Assembly: GCA_037176705.1 (NCBI GenBank) | Contig: CM073895.1 | Location: forward strand, 1,240,001-1,304,000 | Length of the DNA: 64,000 nucleotides | Direction: 5' to 3' | DNA from: Molossus alvarezi | Taxonomy: Eukaryota; Chordata; Mammalia; Chiroptera; Molossidae | Shown: positions 1 to 35,397 of the stretch, in pieces | Position numbering within the stretch: the first letter of the stretch is position 1 | Layout: each line of letters starts with the position of its first letter | Program-made: the position numbers and the translations under genes | Notes under the pieces: generated by a model | Seen by the model: the letters and a program-made list of their open reading frames with translations, nothing else | Databases searched by the model: none | Told to the model about the DNA's origin: nothing

Positions 1-1629
1 TGGCCTCAGAAACCACCCGAGGCCCAGCCCCCACCGCCCCGCGTCCCCACTGAGCCCGGCCTGCACCTTGGGGACCCGCCACCCACTGGCTTCTCCTCGG
101 GACCCTGCAAAGTTCAGGAGACCCCCCCCGGCCCCTCCCAACTAGCACAGGGGGGCCGTCCCCTCCCCCTACTCGTACCACCTCTTCAGCCACACAAGGG
201 GGTCCTGAAAGGGGTGACCATGGTACCAGCCCTGCTGGCTGGTCAGCAGACCACGTGGGCAGGAGGCGGGTACTGCCCAGCCCGGCCCCCTCTCCCTGCA
301 CCAGGACCTGGGCTTGGCTGACCGCGGCGGGAGGGGTGGGAAGGGGCCTGGACCTGGAGGCTGCCGGCCCTCTGATGGCCACTCTGGAGCCAGGAGCCAG
401 GGACGTTCACCTTGGCTGAGGGCACAGAGAGGCCCTCAGGGCTGGTGCGCACCCCCCACTGGACACCCCATCGCCCGCAGCCCTTCTGAGGGGCCAGGCC
501 CGGGGGAGGGCCCTGGGCCAGTCCATACCCCCTCCACCTGCCCAGGGCCCCGCAGTTCTGCCGCTGGGGCTGCCCAGAGAGCTTGTGCTGGGGACCGGCC
601 AGGCTGGGCAGGCGGGGTGCCCGCCCCCGACCCGAGGCCACGTTGAGGAAGGGAGCAAGCGCCTGCCTTCTGGAGGGGACATGAGGATCCCTTTGGATCT
701 GACAGCTCGACGGCCCACTCGGTGGTGTCCGCCACTGTCCACCTACCTGGAAAGGCCTCTGTCCCTGGCTCTGTCTCGGCCGCCCGGCCAGACCTGAGGG
801 AGAAGAGAGGGAAGACAGAGATGCACCCCCAGGCCCCATGGGTGCGGCACCCCACACACACAGGGCCAGCGGACAGCCGAGGGCACAGGTGTGACCATCC
901 GGTGCCTGGAGGAGGAAGCCACGCGGCTGGGACCTGCTTTCTGCCCTCCAGCCTCGCTGTCTCGCTGTCTGAACCTGAACACGGCGCAGACAGAGCTGGG
1001 CCGGCGCTGCTGTGAGCTGCCAAGGTGCGGAGGCCCGAGCAGGGCCGTCCGGAGAGCAGCCGAGGCCACCTTTACTTTCCGGGAGCATTGGGCTCCGCGG
1101 AAGCAGGGTCGCAGGGCACTGTGCCCCCTCCTGGGAACTAGAGGTCACTGTCACCTCGTGAATCCGGAAAGAAATGGCAGCAGGTAAAGATGGGCGGGGT
1201 CCCCAGGGCCAGGCCCCTGACCCTGGACCCGGCTCAGCATCTCTGTCCCGACCAGAGGGTGTCGGGGGCCACCACCTATACAACCTTCCTCTCTGCAGTG
1301 AGTGACGGGCCCACCCGCCTGCCCCCAGGGACCGTCCCCTGCCCTGGAGAACTGGCTGTATCCCCAGTGAGGTCATGTGTCCCCGAGCCCCTGCGGGGCC
1401 TTGGCACACACCCTGGGGAAGAGGCATGACGTGGACGGACCCTGATCCTCTGGCGTCCGGACGTGTTTCTGGGTGGCACAGAGGCCCCAGGTGGGACAGG
1501 CTGGCTTCGCCCTGAATTACCGCCCCCCCCCGAAGGCACCCCCACCCTGCCCTGTGTGGCCGGCGGTTTCCTGTCATCAGAGGCGGGGAGCGTGGGGCTC
1601 CCCGACGGCTCGGCGACCGGCCAGGTTCT

Positions 1630-1860
1630 GACCCCTTGCCAAGCTTAAATACCACATGCATAGTTGGGGTGATAAAAATTTAAAGACAAAAGGTTTTAAA
1701 ATTACTTCATTCCTGGTTGGGGGAGAACTCCTCGGCTCGGCCCCCGGGGCCACGTGAAGGGTTCCGAAGTGCGGGGAGGAGGGAGGCAGATAAATAATTG
1801 AGCGCTAAGAATAACCGGAGGCGGCCAGGCTGCCGGCTGCAGGAGCAGCAGCCGGTTACG
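1630..1860. promoter_or_regulatory. AT-rich island, candidate conserved non-coding element
   Basis: Within DNA that is otherwise very GC-rich, this stretch turns AT-rich and non-repetitive, with short motifs such as GATAAATAATTGAG and TTTAAAATTACTTC. It has no SINE or LINE similarity that I recognise and no open frame of interest. This texture is common for conserved enhancers, but conservation cannot be judged from one sequence. Confidence 0.25.
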
Positions 1861-2917
1861 AGGGGCCGGGGCGTTTTTACAGAGCCCCTGGGCTGCGAGC
1901 AGCGGGCAGGGCCGAGCCAGAGCGGCGACTTGGCGGAGGAGACGCCAGAGGCGCCGGGCTGCTGTTCCCGAGACCCGCGGGCTGGGCCTGGCGCCCGGGA
2001 GCCCCGGGCGGCAGGGTGACCCAGGAACACTGGTTGGGCTCTGCTGTGTGCAGCCCGGGGTGCAGCCTCAGGGCAGGGGCCCGTTGGCTGGCAGCCTGCT
2101 CTGGAGTCCACGGCTGGGGGCAAGGACCCAGGGCGGGGTGGGGGTGGACCCCGCGTTCCCGCCGTCCAGGGATCCTCTTCATCCGGGCCCAGTGTTCTTG
2201 CCCTCACGCTTCGTGTGCTTGGGGCTTGTCGAGCGTCTGTAGGCTTATGGTTTTCATCAAATTTGAACGTATTTTTGTTATTTTCTTGATCGCTTTTCTT
2301 GCCTCCTCTGCCCCCCACCGCATTGGAGCCTCAGGTCTCACGGCCCTTGGTGGCCGGAAGCCGACTCGCAGCTCAAGACGCTGGGCTCTCCGTGGTCTGC
2401 GTGGTCGCCGTGGTTCCGTCTGCGTGTCCCTGCGCCCGTCCCCGGCCTGCTCTGCTGCCCACCCTGCGCGGACTGTCCACGGATGCGGCTTTCACGCATT
2501 CCGTGGATCCACTCGCCACGGTCAGTCTTTCCTCTTGGATCGGTCATCCCCCGCCAACACCCTGGTCTCCTGGCTCTTCCAGCCGCGGCGTCTCGGGCCG
2601 GCCGCGATGGATTGGTCTCGGGTGCCTGGTGACCGCGAGCAGGGGCCGGCCCGTGTGCCTTTGACCTTGTTGGGGCTGTTTTTGTTCTTATGTTCCAGGT
2701 GCGGTTACTTAGACGTGGTTTGGTCCTTTGGGTGTTGCTGTTAAGCCTTGTTAGGCGGGTTACTGATTCCCCACGGCGACGGCAAGGCCTGCACGTTCGC
2801 TGCCCACCGCGCCCGTTTGGAGACTTCCAGCCTGGCTCTGGGAGGGGCGACTTCCGCAGCTCAAGTGAGCTCGGGACACCACACTCCCGTTGTTCTGCCT
2901 GGTGGTTCTCTCCTCAT

Positions 2918-3048
2918 GTGTGTGTGTGCACACACGCACGCACATGTGCGCACACACATGCACATGTGCCCACACGCACACGTGCCCACACACACGCATG
3001 CACATGTGCCCGCACACATGCATGCACACATGCCCGCACACACCACAC
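2918..3048. repeat. CA/TG-type microsatellite
   Basis: An alternating purine-pyrimidine tract of imperfect CA, GCACA and CATG units. It produces spurious Cys/His/Thr-rich open frames on both strands. Such tracts can adopt Z-DNA and are usually length-polymorphic. Confidence 0.9.
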
Positions 3049-5429
3049 GCTGATCACGCTCTGCAGACTCCAGGGCTCTCCCCGCTCCAACTCCGTCCTG
3101 TGGCCTCGCCCACCGTGGCGCCAGGACTCCCAGCCCCTCCTCTCCCCTGTGGGCCCCTGACCCTGCCTGGTGCCCTCCCTGTGCCACAGCTGGGCTCCCT
3201 GAGGCAGTGGGCAGGGCAGCCGGAGGGGGGGCTCACAGCGGGGGCTCCCACCTCTCGGGGCTCCTGCCCTGCGTCACCTGCTGTCCACGTTCCCACTGTC
3301 TGCCCGAGGGAGGGCAAGTCCAGCCCTTGCTCCCCATCTCAGAGACCAAACCAAGACGTGTGCCCGGACGGCACCCTCACGCTCGGTGAGCTGCCCTGGA
3401 GGGGGGGCTCCCGCCCTGCCCACCTGTGCGCCTGCAGCCCGGGTGGGCCTTCCAAGGCCCCAGGTGGCATCTCGTCCAGCTGCTGTGTCCCTGTGAGATG
3501 GGATTGGCCCAGCGTGGTCACTGCGTGAGGCTCCCACCACGGCCCCCCCCCGATGCCTGTGCCCTCTGCCTGCCCCACTGGGACATGCAGCCAGGCTGGT
3601 GCCGGGAGAGGGGTTCCTCTCAAGTGGAAGGGGGGTGGCCCTGCTGGTTCCCACTAGGTGCTCAGCTACCCGAGGGACGCACCGGCCCAGACGGCTGCCC
3701 TTGGGGGCAGGTGTCCCCATGACCCCCTGGCCTTCTCCTTTCCCGAGGCCCCGAGCACCCCCTTAGAGCTGGGCGACCTCGACGGCCCTCCCGATGCCAC
3801 CGCCCTAGGACGGGTGCATTGCAGGTCCGCCCTGAAGAGCATGCGACACCTGACCCCCAGCAGACCCGTTGCTAAGGTGGTGGTCTGCGGCCAGGGCTGG
3901 GTGTGGGGCGGCGCCAGGCTGCCTGGCGGGTGGCTCTCGGGGCTTCTGCGCGGGGCTGCGAGCCCAGGGCCTCCTGCGGCCCTCACGGAGCCCGTAAGGA
4001 AGCTCCCCAATCAGAGGCCCCGAAGGGCTGGAGCACGGCTGGCCCTCGCCTGGGGCCACGCTGGAAGCTGTCGCTGCCCCGGGACCCCGAAGGAGCCACG
4101 GGGCCAGGGGCTTGGTAGGTGGCAGCCCACAGCCTCTCCCAAGGGGCCTCAGCCATCTGTGGAGGGTCCTCTGCCCCTGGGGCACCGGGGAGGCCTCTCC
4201 TTACTCAGACTCCAGGGGTCCTGGGGGCCACACTGCCATGTGCCCCTCTGAGGGAGGCCCCCACCTGCAAGGGGCCAGGAGGTGCACAGGGCTTAAAGAA
4301 CCCCCAGCCCTGGCCCGGGGCGAGGGGCCAGCACCGCTGAGGGGCCCTGACCCCGTGGGCAGTGGGCGCCAGGCCCTGGAAAGCCTGCAGGGTGTTCCCT
4401 GTTTGTGGGTGCCTGCCAAGGGGCCGTGAGTGGTGTCCGGGGAGCCGCAGCATGGGCGCGTGACGGGCAGGCCCCCAGCCTCCCTGTGGCAGGCCCCGGC
4501 CCAGCCCTGCGTCAGCCGGGAGGCACCCGCTGTGCAGGGGGGTTGGGGCGGCCAGCTGCTCCCGCCCTCACACCTGCTCTGCGCTCTGTCGCCATTGGGG
4601 CCGCAAGGGCTCATTTTTCGACCTTTAAAAGTTCTAAAGAACTCAAGCACCCGTCCATCCCTCCTCTTGTTTTCCCTGGACACCCACCCGGAGGGGCTTC
4701 CAGCCGAGGGACAGGGAGGCAGGGGCTGAGCCCACCCTGCGAGGGTCCATGGCCGGTTGAGGGAGCCCCGGGGACAGAGGCCATGTCATGCCCTCTGGCT
4801 GCCCCCTGTCCCCCCTGCTCCTCTGCGTGGTCTCCTGTCGTCCCAGGACCTCTCCCCAGGCCAGCCGGAGATAAGTCCACCTCCCTCTAGGCCTGCGATT
4901 CGCCAGGACACTGCCCAGCTGCAGGGCCGCCCGCAGCCGGGACCACACTCCCAGCCAAGGGGCTGGCACGTGCCAAAGGCCTGTGGCACCGTGTGCAGAA
5001 CCCAGGTGGGGGGCACAGGTGAGCAGGAGAGGGCGGAGGGGTGGGGGGTGGACACTCAGAATTGGTCCTCAGAGGTGACCGTGCTGTAGGAGGCCTGTGG
5101 GTCCTGGGGGAGGGAGGCAGTCCCTGGGCCGTGGCCACAGAAGTTGCCATCTGTCCCCCGAAGGACAGGCCATCCCTGAGCTCATCTTCTTTGGAACCTG
5201 CTGACCCAGTGACTCCTGCCCAGAGCTTATGGGGTCCTGACCAGTGATGGCTCACCCCACCCCCGAGGCGGCCGTGCACTCAGGGACCGGGTGGGGTGGG
5301 GCGTGTGTGCGTGCGCGGCCGTCCTGGTGGGCTGGGTGAGGAGCCCAGGGTGCCGGCACGCCACTAGGGACCGCGGCCTGCCTTGGACGGGCGCTCGGCG
5401 GTCACCCGCGACCTGTGTGGAGAGGCTGA

Positions 5430-5620
5430 GGCTGTGAGCACCAGCTACCTATTCAAGTACAAATATTAATTGGCTCCATCTGTGTTGGCCTAATGACTGA
5501 TTAAATGACTGATCACAGAGTCTTAATTAAACCCATTTCTCCCTGAGCGAGCGGGCAGGGCTCGGCCGAGTGTCGGCTGGACGTCTTTGCTGAGCCATCA
5601 GTGAGCAATTACGGGCAAGG
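5430..5620. promoter_or_regulatory. Homeodomain-motif-rich AT island, candidate enhancer
   Basis: An abrupt AT-rich block inside GC-rich DNA. It contains ATTAATTGG, a pair of TGACTGAT motifs around GATTAAATGA, and TTAATTAAAC. These are homeodomain/POU-like cores packed within about 80 bp, and the block is neither repeat-derived nor coding. In human, the neighbouring developmental gene in this direction is SKI, a plausible target. The functional claim is inference. Confidence 0.35.
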
Positions 5621-6776
5621 TCGCGGCTCGGACTTCCCGCCCCGCCGGCTGCCGGTGTGGGAGCTGGGCCGGCCGCCCCGCGGGCTTCTGTGGAAAGGCA
5701 GCGGGACCCTGGTGGCCGGCCGACTCCCAGCCACGTCCATGGAATCGGGTCCGTGTTTCGCAGCCGACACCTCCCGTCCCTCAGGAACGCGGGGTCCGCG
5801 TCCTGTTGTGAAATTCCGTCATGTGCCAGGAATGTCTCCGCAGGAATGCGCGAGGCCACGCAGCCGGCCTCCCAGGGCAGAGGCCCGGCGCACTGCGGCT
5901 CGGGGGACAGGGCAGCTCACCTGGGCGGGGGGCAGCAGGGGGCAGCCTGAGGCAGGGCAGAGGACACCGCAGCGGTGGGGAGAAGCCGGAGCCCTGTCCA
6001 GGCACGTCCTGGGGGCTGGAGTTAGACGGCTGCACCCCTCTGCGACCCGCCAACCCTCCTGTCATGTCACCCATACTCAGGGCCCTTCCGGGACTGGGGG
6101 GTGCACACCCCTCGTCCAGAGGGTGGGGCCCCAATGCTGCTCCTGGGCATCCCTTTCCCAGGGCGGCTCATCCCCCACCCCCGGGCAGTGCAGCCCCAGG
6201 CCCAAGGCCCCACAGAAATGCCTGTTTGGGGAGCACAGAGGTGTCCTGACCCACGGGAGGTGCAGCCGCCATCCTGAACGTGCTCACGTGGATTCACCCA
6301 CAACTGCAGGCGTCACTCTTCACTCGGCCTCTGGGGTACATGGGGACCCCATGGGCAACACTGCCTTGGGGCGGGGAGGTGCCTCCTGTCGGGGCTGCAG
6401 GGGGTGCTGGCGGTGCTGAGGGAGGGGGGCTGTTCCCCAGCTCATGGCCAGACGGCTCGCTCACCACACCCGCTGACTCCTGCCTCGTCCCGCTCAGGTC
6501 TCCCCTGGTGGGATGGCAGCTACGTGAAGTCAGTGGCTTCTGTCACCTTCCCAGACCTTGGGGCTGACACCTCGAGGCCAGAGCTGCTCACAGCCTGGAC
6601 CTCATGTGGGCCTGGTGGTGCCCGTTTCCTGCCAGCAGGTGCTCCGTCCCGGGGCCTGGCCCCCCGCAGGCTGCCTCACTGTGTCCGAGGGCAGCAGACA
6701 GGCCGCAGGGAGCAGGGGTGGGCGTGGGAGGACTTCCAGTGTGGCCACATGTCCGCAGGTGTTGGGGTGAGGGGTG

Positions 6777-6993
6777 CCGGCGCGGGGGGCCGCTGGGTGT
6801 TGGGTGCAGGGTGGGGGTCCGGCGCGGGGGGCCGCTGGGTGTTGGGTGCAGGGTGGGGGTCCGGCGCAGGGGGCCGCTGGGTGTTGGGTGCAGGGTGGGG
6901 GTCCGGCGCGGGGGGCCGCTGGGTGTTGGGTGCAGGGTGGGGGTCCGGCGCGGGGGGCCGCTGGGTGTTGGGTGCAGGGTGGGGGTCCGGTAC
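6777..6993 (+). repeat. 42-bp minisatellite, five copies, G-quadruplex-prone
   Basis: Five near-identical tandem 42-bp units; the CGCGGGG (CGCAGGG in the third copy) landmark recurs at 6781, 6823, 6865, 6907 and 6949. Each unit carries four plus-strand G-runs separated by loops of four, four and one bases (TGTT, TGCA, T), a textbook G-quadruplex pattern. The array also makes an artefactual 14-residue repeat open frame in all plus frames because 42 is a multiple of three. Confidence 0.93.
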
Positions 6994-8689
6994 GGTGGGT
7001 GTGGAGCTCTTACCAGTTAACGTGCTGGGAACCTCGCTGACCCAGCATGTTTGTCAATTGGCCAGAAACCGAGATCCGGAGCTCGGGGGAGACACCTTGG
7101 CGGCAGTTTGTAACCAGCCCCTGTGGGTGTCGGCTCCGTGGGGTGGCACCATGCTCCCCGTGACGGCGGTGTTCCAAGGTCGCCAGGAGGCAGGGGGCCC
7201 GGGAAAGCCTGCGGTTTGGGGTGGTCCTGCAGTTGTCGGACAGGCCTCGGGCTGGACCAGGGACCGCTGGCCTGTGTCCTGGGACTGTGTTGGGTTTGGC
7301 CCCGTGGTTGCCGCAGGGTGAGACCTGTGGGTTCCTCGTGCTGCCCCCACAGCCTTTGCCTGGAGGACACTCCCTCTGGCCAGCCCCACGGCCTCGGCCT
7401 CCAGAAACCAACGAACACGGAAAGGTGACGGTGAAGTGGCTGGACTGGGGCCTGGCCTCTGCGTCTCCTGAGCCAGCCCGGGGAGGGGGCCCCAGGGGAG
7501 ACCCCGAGGGCCCTGCACCCCCCTCAGCAGCTGGGTCAGGCCCACGCCATTGCAGAAGGAGGGGTCTGCAAGGTGGCTCCCCAGGAGGTGGCAGGGAAGG
7601 AGGCGGCCTCGTGCTGGGACGGGGCAGGGTGGTGAAACCATTCGGGGGGCAGGAGCCCACGCACCCCTTCTCCACCCCACGGGGGTCCGTCTTTCACAGA
7701 CCAGAGCCCGGGCACGGGTGGGGCTCCGCAGGGCGTCAGGAGTGTCTGTCCCGGCCCCACCTTGGCCCCTGCACGTGGCTGAGCCCTTGCAAATGCCCTG
7801 CCCCCTGGGGGGCCCAGCTGGGAACCTCGCAGCCCGGCTCTGGGAGGGTTTCTTAATGCGAAGCAGACGCGGCGTCTGAGCACTCAGTGTTTTCCACGTG
7901 AGGGCGCGGCTGGAGGACGGCTCCCCGCAACCCCACAAGGTGGGTTTGTGGGTCCAGAGCCGGTGTGGACGCCGGCCCAGGGAGGTGGTGCTGGCCCGGA
8001 GCGAGGTGGCCAGCTCTGGGGAGGCGCTAGGGGCACAGGCAGGTGCCCCCACTCTTCCCTGGGCGCCGGCTGGGACCACACAAACACCCGGATGGGGCAG
8101 GGAGCCTCGGGGGCACAAAGCTGGGGGCCCTGGCAGATGTCTTGAGGCCAAGGGTGTCCGGCGGGGGGGGGGCAGGATCTGAAGGGGACCGAGGGCCCGT
8201 GAAGGGCCGGGAGGTGGCTGGGCTCACAGGTCGGCGCTTCTACCCGCCGTGTCTGCGTGACCAGTGGTGGTGCTGGGGCCTCCCCCAGCCAGGACCCCGG
8301 GGAGGTGGCAGCGAAGCTCCTTCCAGGGTTTCTATGTTCGGAAGACACGCTCGGCTCGGGACGGCCGGGGAGGAGGGCTGACGTGCAGCTGGAGGCCTCC
8401 CCGGAGCGCAGATGTGGCCCCAGCTCGCTGGAGGCCGGAGCGTTCGAAGCCCACGTGTGCTGCCAGGGCTGTGGGTGGAGGACCCCGGAGCCCCCAGCGG
8501 CGCCCCCACCTGGAGGGACAGCCGGGCCTTGTTTCTGCTGGAATGCAAGGTTCCCGCCGCCCTCAGGGTCCGAGTTGCCGTGGTGATGACCTCAGGCAGA
8601 GGCAGAGGCCCCGAGTGCTTGGTTCTGTGACTCCCGTGTGTCATCTGCTGGCTCACAGGTCGTAGCCAAAACACTGAGCACGTGCGGGG

Positions 8690-9112
8690 CCTCCGCGTGT
8701 CACGGGGTCTGTGCCTCTACGTGTAGCAGGGTCTGGGCATGTAGCGGGGTCTGTGCCTCTGTGTGTCGCGGAGTCTTTGCGTGTCACGGGGTCTTTGCGT
8801 GTAGCGGAGTCTGTGCCTCCACGTGTAGCAGGGTCTGTGTGTGTAGCGAGGTCTGTGCCTCCACGTGTAGCAGGGTCTGTGCGTGTAGCAGGGCCAGTGC
8901 GTGTAGCGGGGTCTGTGCGTGTAGTGGGGCCTGTGCGTGTAGCGGGGCCAGTGCGTGTAGCGGGGCCAGTGCGTGTAGTGGGGTCTGTGCGTGTAGCGGG
9001 GTCTGTGCGTGTAGCGGGGCCTGTGTGTGTAGCGGGGTCTCTGCGTGTAGCGAGGTCTGTGCCTCCGCGTGTAGCGGGGTCTGTGCGTGTCGCGGGGTCT
9101 GTGCCCCCACAG
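8690..9112 (+). repeat. 18-bp minisatellite (GTGTAGCGGGGTCTGTGC)
   Basis: More than twenty tandem units of about 18 bp, with some units extended to 24 bp by CCTCCAC or CCTCTA insertions. Units vary at a few positions (GCGGGG/GCAGGG/GCGAGG; TCTGTGC/CCAGTGC). The array explains Cys/Val/Ala-rich open frames here, which should not be read as protein. Confidence 0.93.
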
Positions 9113-10514
9113 TTTCTGGGCAGAGCGAGTGCCGCTCACACACGGCCCCTCGGCCAGCTCTGCTCCCGAGATCCGGGCTCATCGCTCTGGATGCGGCGCC
9201 AGCCCCCGGCTCCCGCTCCGTGTCCGCTAGTGGCAGGAGCTGCAGGCCGCCGCCCACTCCCGTGTCTGCCGAGCTCCTTGCTTTCTCTGGGGCGGTTGGG
9301 TCTGTGCCCGAGGCCTCCGCTCTTTTCTGTGCTGTTTCAAGGCCCCTGAGCCGGCGGCGTGAAGAGAGGTGCCCTGGTCCCGGGCGCGTGAGGCCCCTGC
9401 GGGCTGACCTTGCTCCTGGGGGCGGGCGAGCCCACGGGGGGCTCTGGTAGGCAGGCCTCTCGGAGGGTGGATGCCCTGCCCGGCCTGAGGCTCTTCTGTG
9501 CCACCCGAGGGGACGTGCTGTCCGGGGCAGTGATTTCAGGGTCTGGGGAGTTTCCAGGCCGCCCTGCCTCCTGCTCTGGGCGTGCTGTGCTCTGGGCTGC
9601 ACGTCCCTGGATCCCACCCTCCCTGGAGGCCACGGGCGCAGTGGGCGCTGGCCCCCCTGCAGGGCACAGCCTGTGCTCCCTCTCGGCCCATCACCCTCCA
9701 CTCCGCCCGGTGCTGGGTCCCGGAGCCGGGGGGCTGGGCCTGGCCAGGCTGGTCGGTGGGGCACAGGCTGCTCCTGAAAGAGGAGCCTGGACAGGTTTGT
9801 CAGGGACCCAGCCTTCCCGACGGAGGGTGTGTCTCTGAGAAGCAGCCGCAGGGTCTCTGTGCCTCCCCACAGGCGACTGTCGGCCCCTCTGATGTGTCAG
9901 GTGAAAATCCAACCGATCTGGACAAGGCTCAGTCTCCCCTGCTGGGCGGGCTGGTTGTGGCCCCTGCGCGTGGCAGCCCGAGGTGCCCGCAGAATGGCCA
10001 TAGCACCCCCCAGCCCCGCCCGCCCTCAGAGCGCTCCTCCGGCGACTGGCCACAGGCGTGGCTCCTGCGAGAAGCAGGCCCTCTGCCCGCCCCCGCTGCC
10101 CTGCCCCTGGGGAGCCCCCTCGGTGCTGGGCTGGGCCCTGGGCTCCCACAGAAGCAGCAGACCTGCATCCCCGTTCCCCAGGCCACAGAAGCCTTTGCAA
10201 CTCTGGGCCGTCTGAGGCCTGTGGTGTCCAGTGTGGAAGACTGGGGAAACTGAGGCAGGTGTGCCGCCCGAGCATGTGCACGCTGGGGACGCTGGCTGAT
10301 GGCCCCAGCTGCTCACACCTGTGAGTCGAGTGGGTGGGCCTCTCCTACCTGCTGCCCCCGGGTGGGTCCTGCAGGGCGGGCGTCTCTGTCCCGGGGCCCA
10401 GGCTGCCCCTGCGCCTGTCAGTCTCCTACGGGGAGCAGGGTGAGGGCTCAGGTGTCCCGGGAGCCCCCCAGCCCCCACGCACTGGATTTGGCCGAGTGGG
10501 GTCCCCTGCCCTAC

Positions 10515-34385
<23,871 letters not shown>

Positions 34386-34398
34386 CTTGCCGCTAGAG

Positions 34399-34413
34399 GG
34401 TTCCCTTGGCAAC
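34399..34413 (-). promoter_or_regulatory. RFX X-box-like palindrome
   Basis: On the minus strand the sequence reads GTTGCCAAGGGAACC, one mismatch from the RFX palindrome GTTGCC-NN-GGCAAC, 14 bp upstream of the MORN1 ATG. A second half-site, GTTGCTAGGGGC, lies at 34443-34454. RFX factors drive ciliary genes, which would fit a motile-cilium or testis expression pattern for MORN1. Confidence 0.55.
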
Positions 34414-34597
34414 CACTAAGGCTCTTCTCCACTGGCTCGTTGGTTGCTAGGGGCGTGTCCGGCGGGGCCAGTCCTTGGGCGATAACAAGCTCTGGAGCGG
34501 CGGCGTCCGGGCCCGGAGCCAGAGGACGCGTCTACGCCTGCGCAGCGCAGCGCATTTCCGCCGCTTACGTCCTTTCCGCCGAGAAAAGGCGCCCGCA

Positions 34598-34607
34598 CCG
34601 GAAGCGG
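34598..34607. promoter_or_regulatory. ETS-like site
   Basis: ACCGGAAGCG contains the ETS/GABP core CCGGAAG, in the gap between the MORN1 and RER1 starts. A further core, GCGGAAGTGC, lies at 34681-34690. Confidence 0.45.
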
Positions 34608-34639
34608 AAATGGTTGGAGGCTCTCGGCCCCGCCCCGGC

Positions 34640-34795
34640 GTCCATCTTGGAGGCCCGGAGGCGGCGCCGCGCAGTACGGGGCGGAAGTGCTCGCCTGCCC
34701 CTTCCCGGACCGAGCGAAGCGCCGGCGTGGCCCCTGCGCGCGTCCTCCTTCCCGCGGCCCTCGGAGACCGCGCTCGGCCGCTGCAGAGCCGCGAG
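34640..34795 (+). other. RER1: RER1 5' UTR exon 1 (approximate)
   Basis: RER1 translation starts in its second exon, so an upstream non-coding exon is required. The best donor in the CpG island is GCGAG|GTACCG at 34795/34796. The start is uncertain and set near the YY1/ETS cluster. Confidence 0.4.
34641..34650 (+). promoter_or_regulatory. YY1-like site near RER1 transcription start
   Basis: TCCATCTTGG resembles the YY1 core and lies in the expected RER1 initiation region, mirroring the site over the MORN1 start. Confidence 0.4.
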
Positions 34796-34868
34796 GTACC
34801 GGCGGGCGGCCGGGGGCCGGGCCGGGGCCGCGGGGTCGGCGGGGTGATGGGCCCCGCCCGTCCCGCTG

Positions 34869-34947
34869 CGCGTCCTGGGAGGGGCTGGTCGCCCGCCCCG
34901 GGTGGCGAGGGGCCGGCCGCCGTCCTCTCCGCTCCGTCCGGTGTCCG
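34869..34947 (+). repeat. 79-bp direct duplication, left copy
   Basis: From CGCGTCCTGGGAGGGGCTGG to CCGGTGTCCG. Identical to 35398-35476 except one base (G at 34909 versus A at 35438), spacing 529 bp. Lies in RER1 intron 1 within the CpG island. Confidence 0.95.
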
Positions 34948-35397
34948 GGCTGTCGCGCCCGGTGGGGAGGCGTCCGGCCGCGGCCGACCTGCTCACGATG
35001 ACACGTTGGTGGCAGCGCCCACTCGGTGGCACGGCCCCCGGTTCCCCGGCCTCGGCCTCCGTGGACGCGGGCCCAGCCCCGGCGGTTTCCCGGAGCGAGC
35101 GCGCCCCGCTCGGTCTGCTGGTGCCCGGCGCAGCGGAGTGCGAGGGGAGCCGCGGGAGTGAGCAGGCCCGGCGGCGGGACTCGCTCCCGCCGAGTGCAGG
35201 GTGACCCCAGTCGGGGCAGCGAGGCTGGGCCGGGGGGCCGCCCCCGAGCAGGGGGAGCCCGCGGGGTCTGCGAGGGCTTTCGGCGGAGGGCAGCGCCGCC
35301 GGCCGACGGGGGGAGAGGGAACCCCGAGGTGAGCGAAAGGCGGCGGGAGCCAGACCTCCCCGGAGAGGCGGCCTCTGGAAGCTGGGCCCCGTCCGCC

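Larger units (their letters stand above)
1..10514. other. No recognised exon; MORN1 intron or 3' side
   Basis: The MORN1 coding sequence leaves exon 11 at a good splice donor (10514), so transcription should continue leftward through this stretch. I searched the minus strand for the conserved human C-terminal motif of MORN1 (around VLMIRDVTTPPFLG) and did not find it. What is present is GC-rich intronic-looking DNA, a CA-type microsatellite, two minisatellites and two AT-rich islands, listed separately. Long open frames here on both strands have biased Pro/Gly/Arg/Ser content and no family resemblance. Confidence 0.5.

Noticed and set aside
243..1661. 472-residue open frame on the minus strand
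   Set aside because: Composition artefact of GC-rich DNA (Gly/Pro/Arg/Ser-rich), overlapped by open frames on the other strand and frames. A weak resemblance of RIHEVTVTSS to the MORN1 C-terminal motif does not hold at the nucleotide or splice-site level.
6777..6993. Regular direct repeats as a CRISPR array
   Set aside because: Units are contiguous with no unique spacers, and the genome is mammalian.
6404..7321. Plus-strand frame with a 14-residue repeat
   Set aside because: It is the 42-bp minisatellite read in frame. All three plus frames stay open through it, which shows the frame is not selected.
8784..9764. 326-residue minus-strand frame with hexapeptide repeats
   Set aside because: The repeats come from the 18-bp minisatellite (a multiple of three); not a repeat protein.
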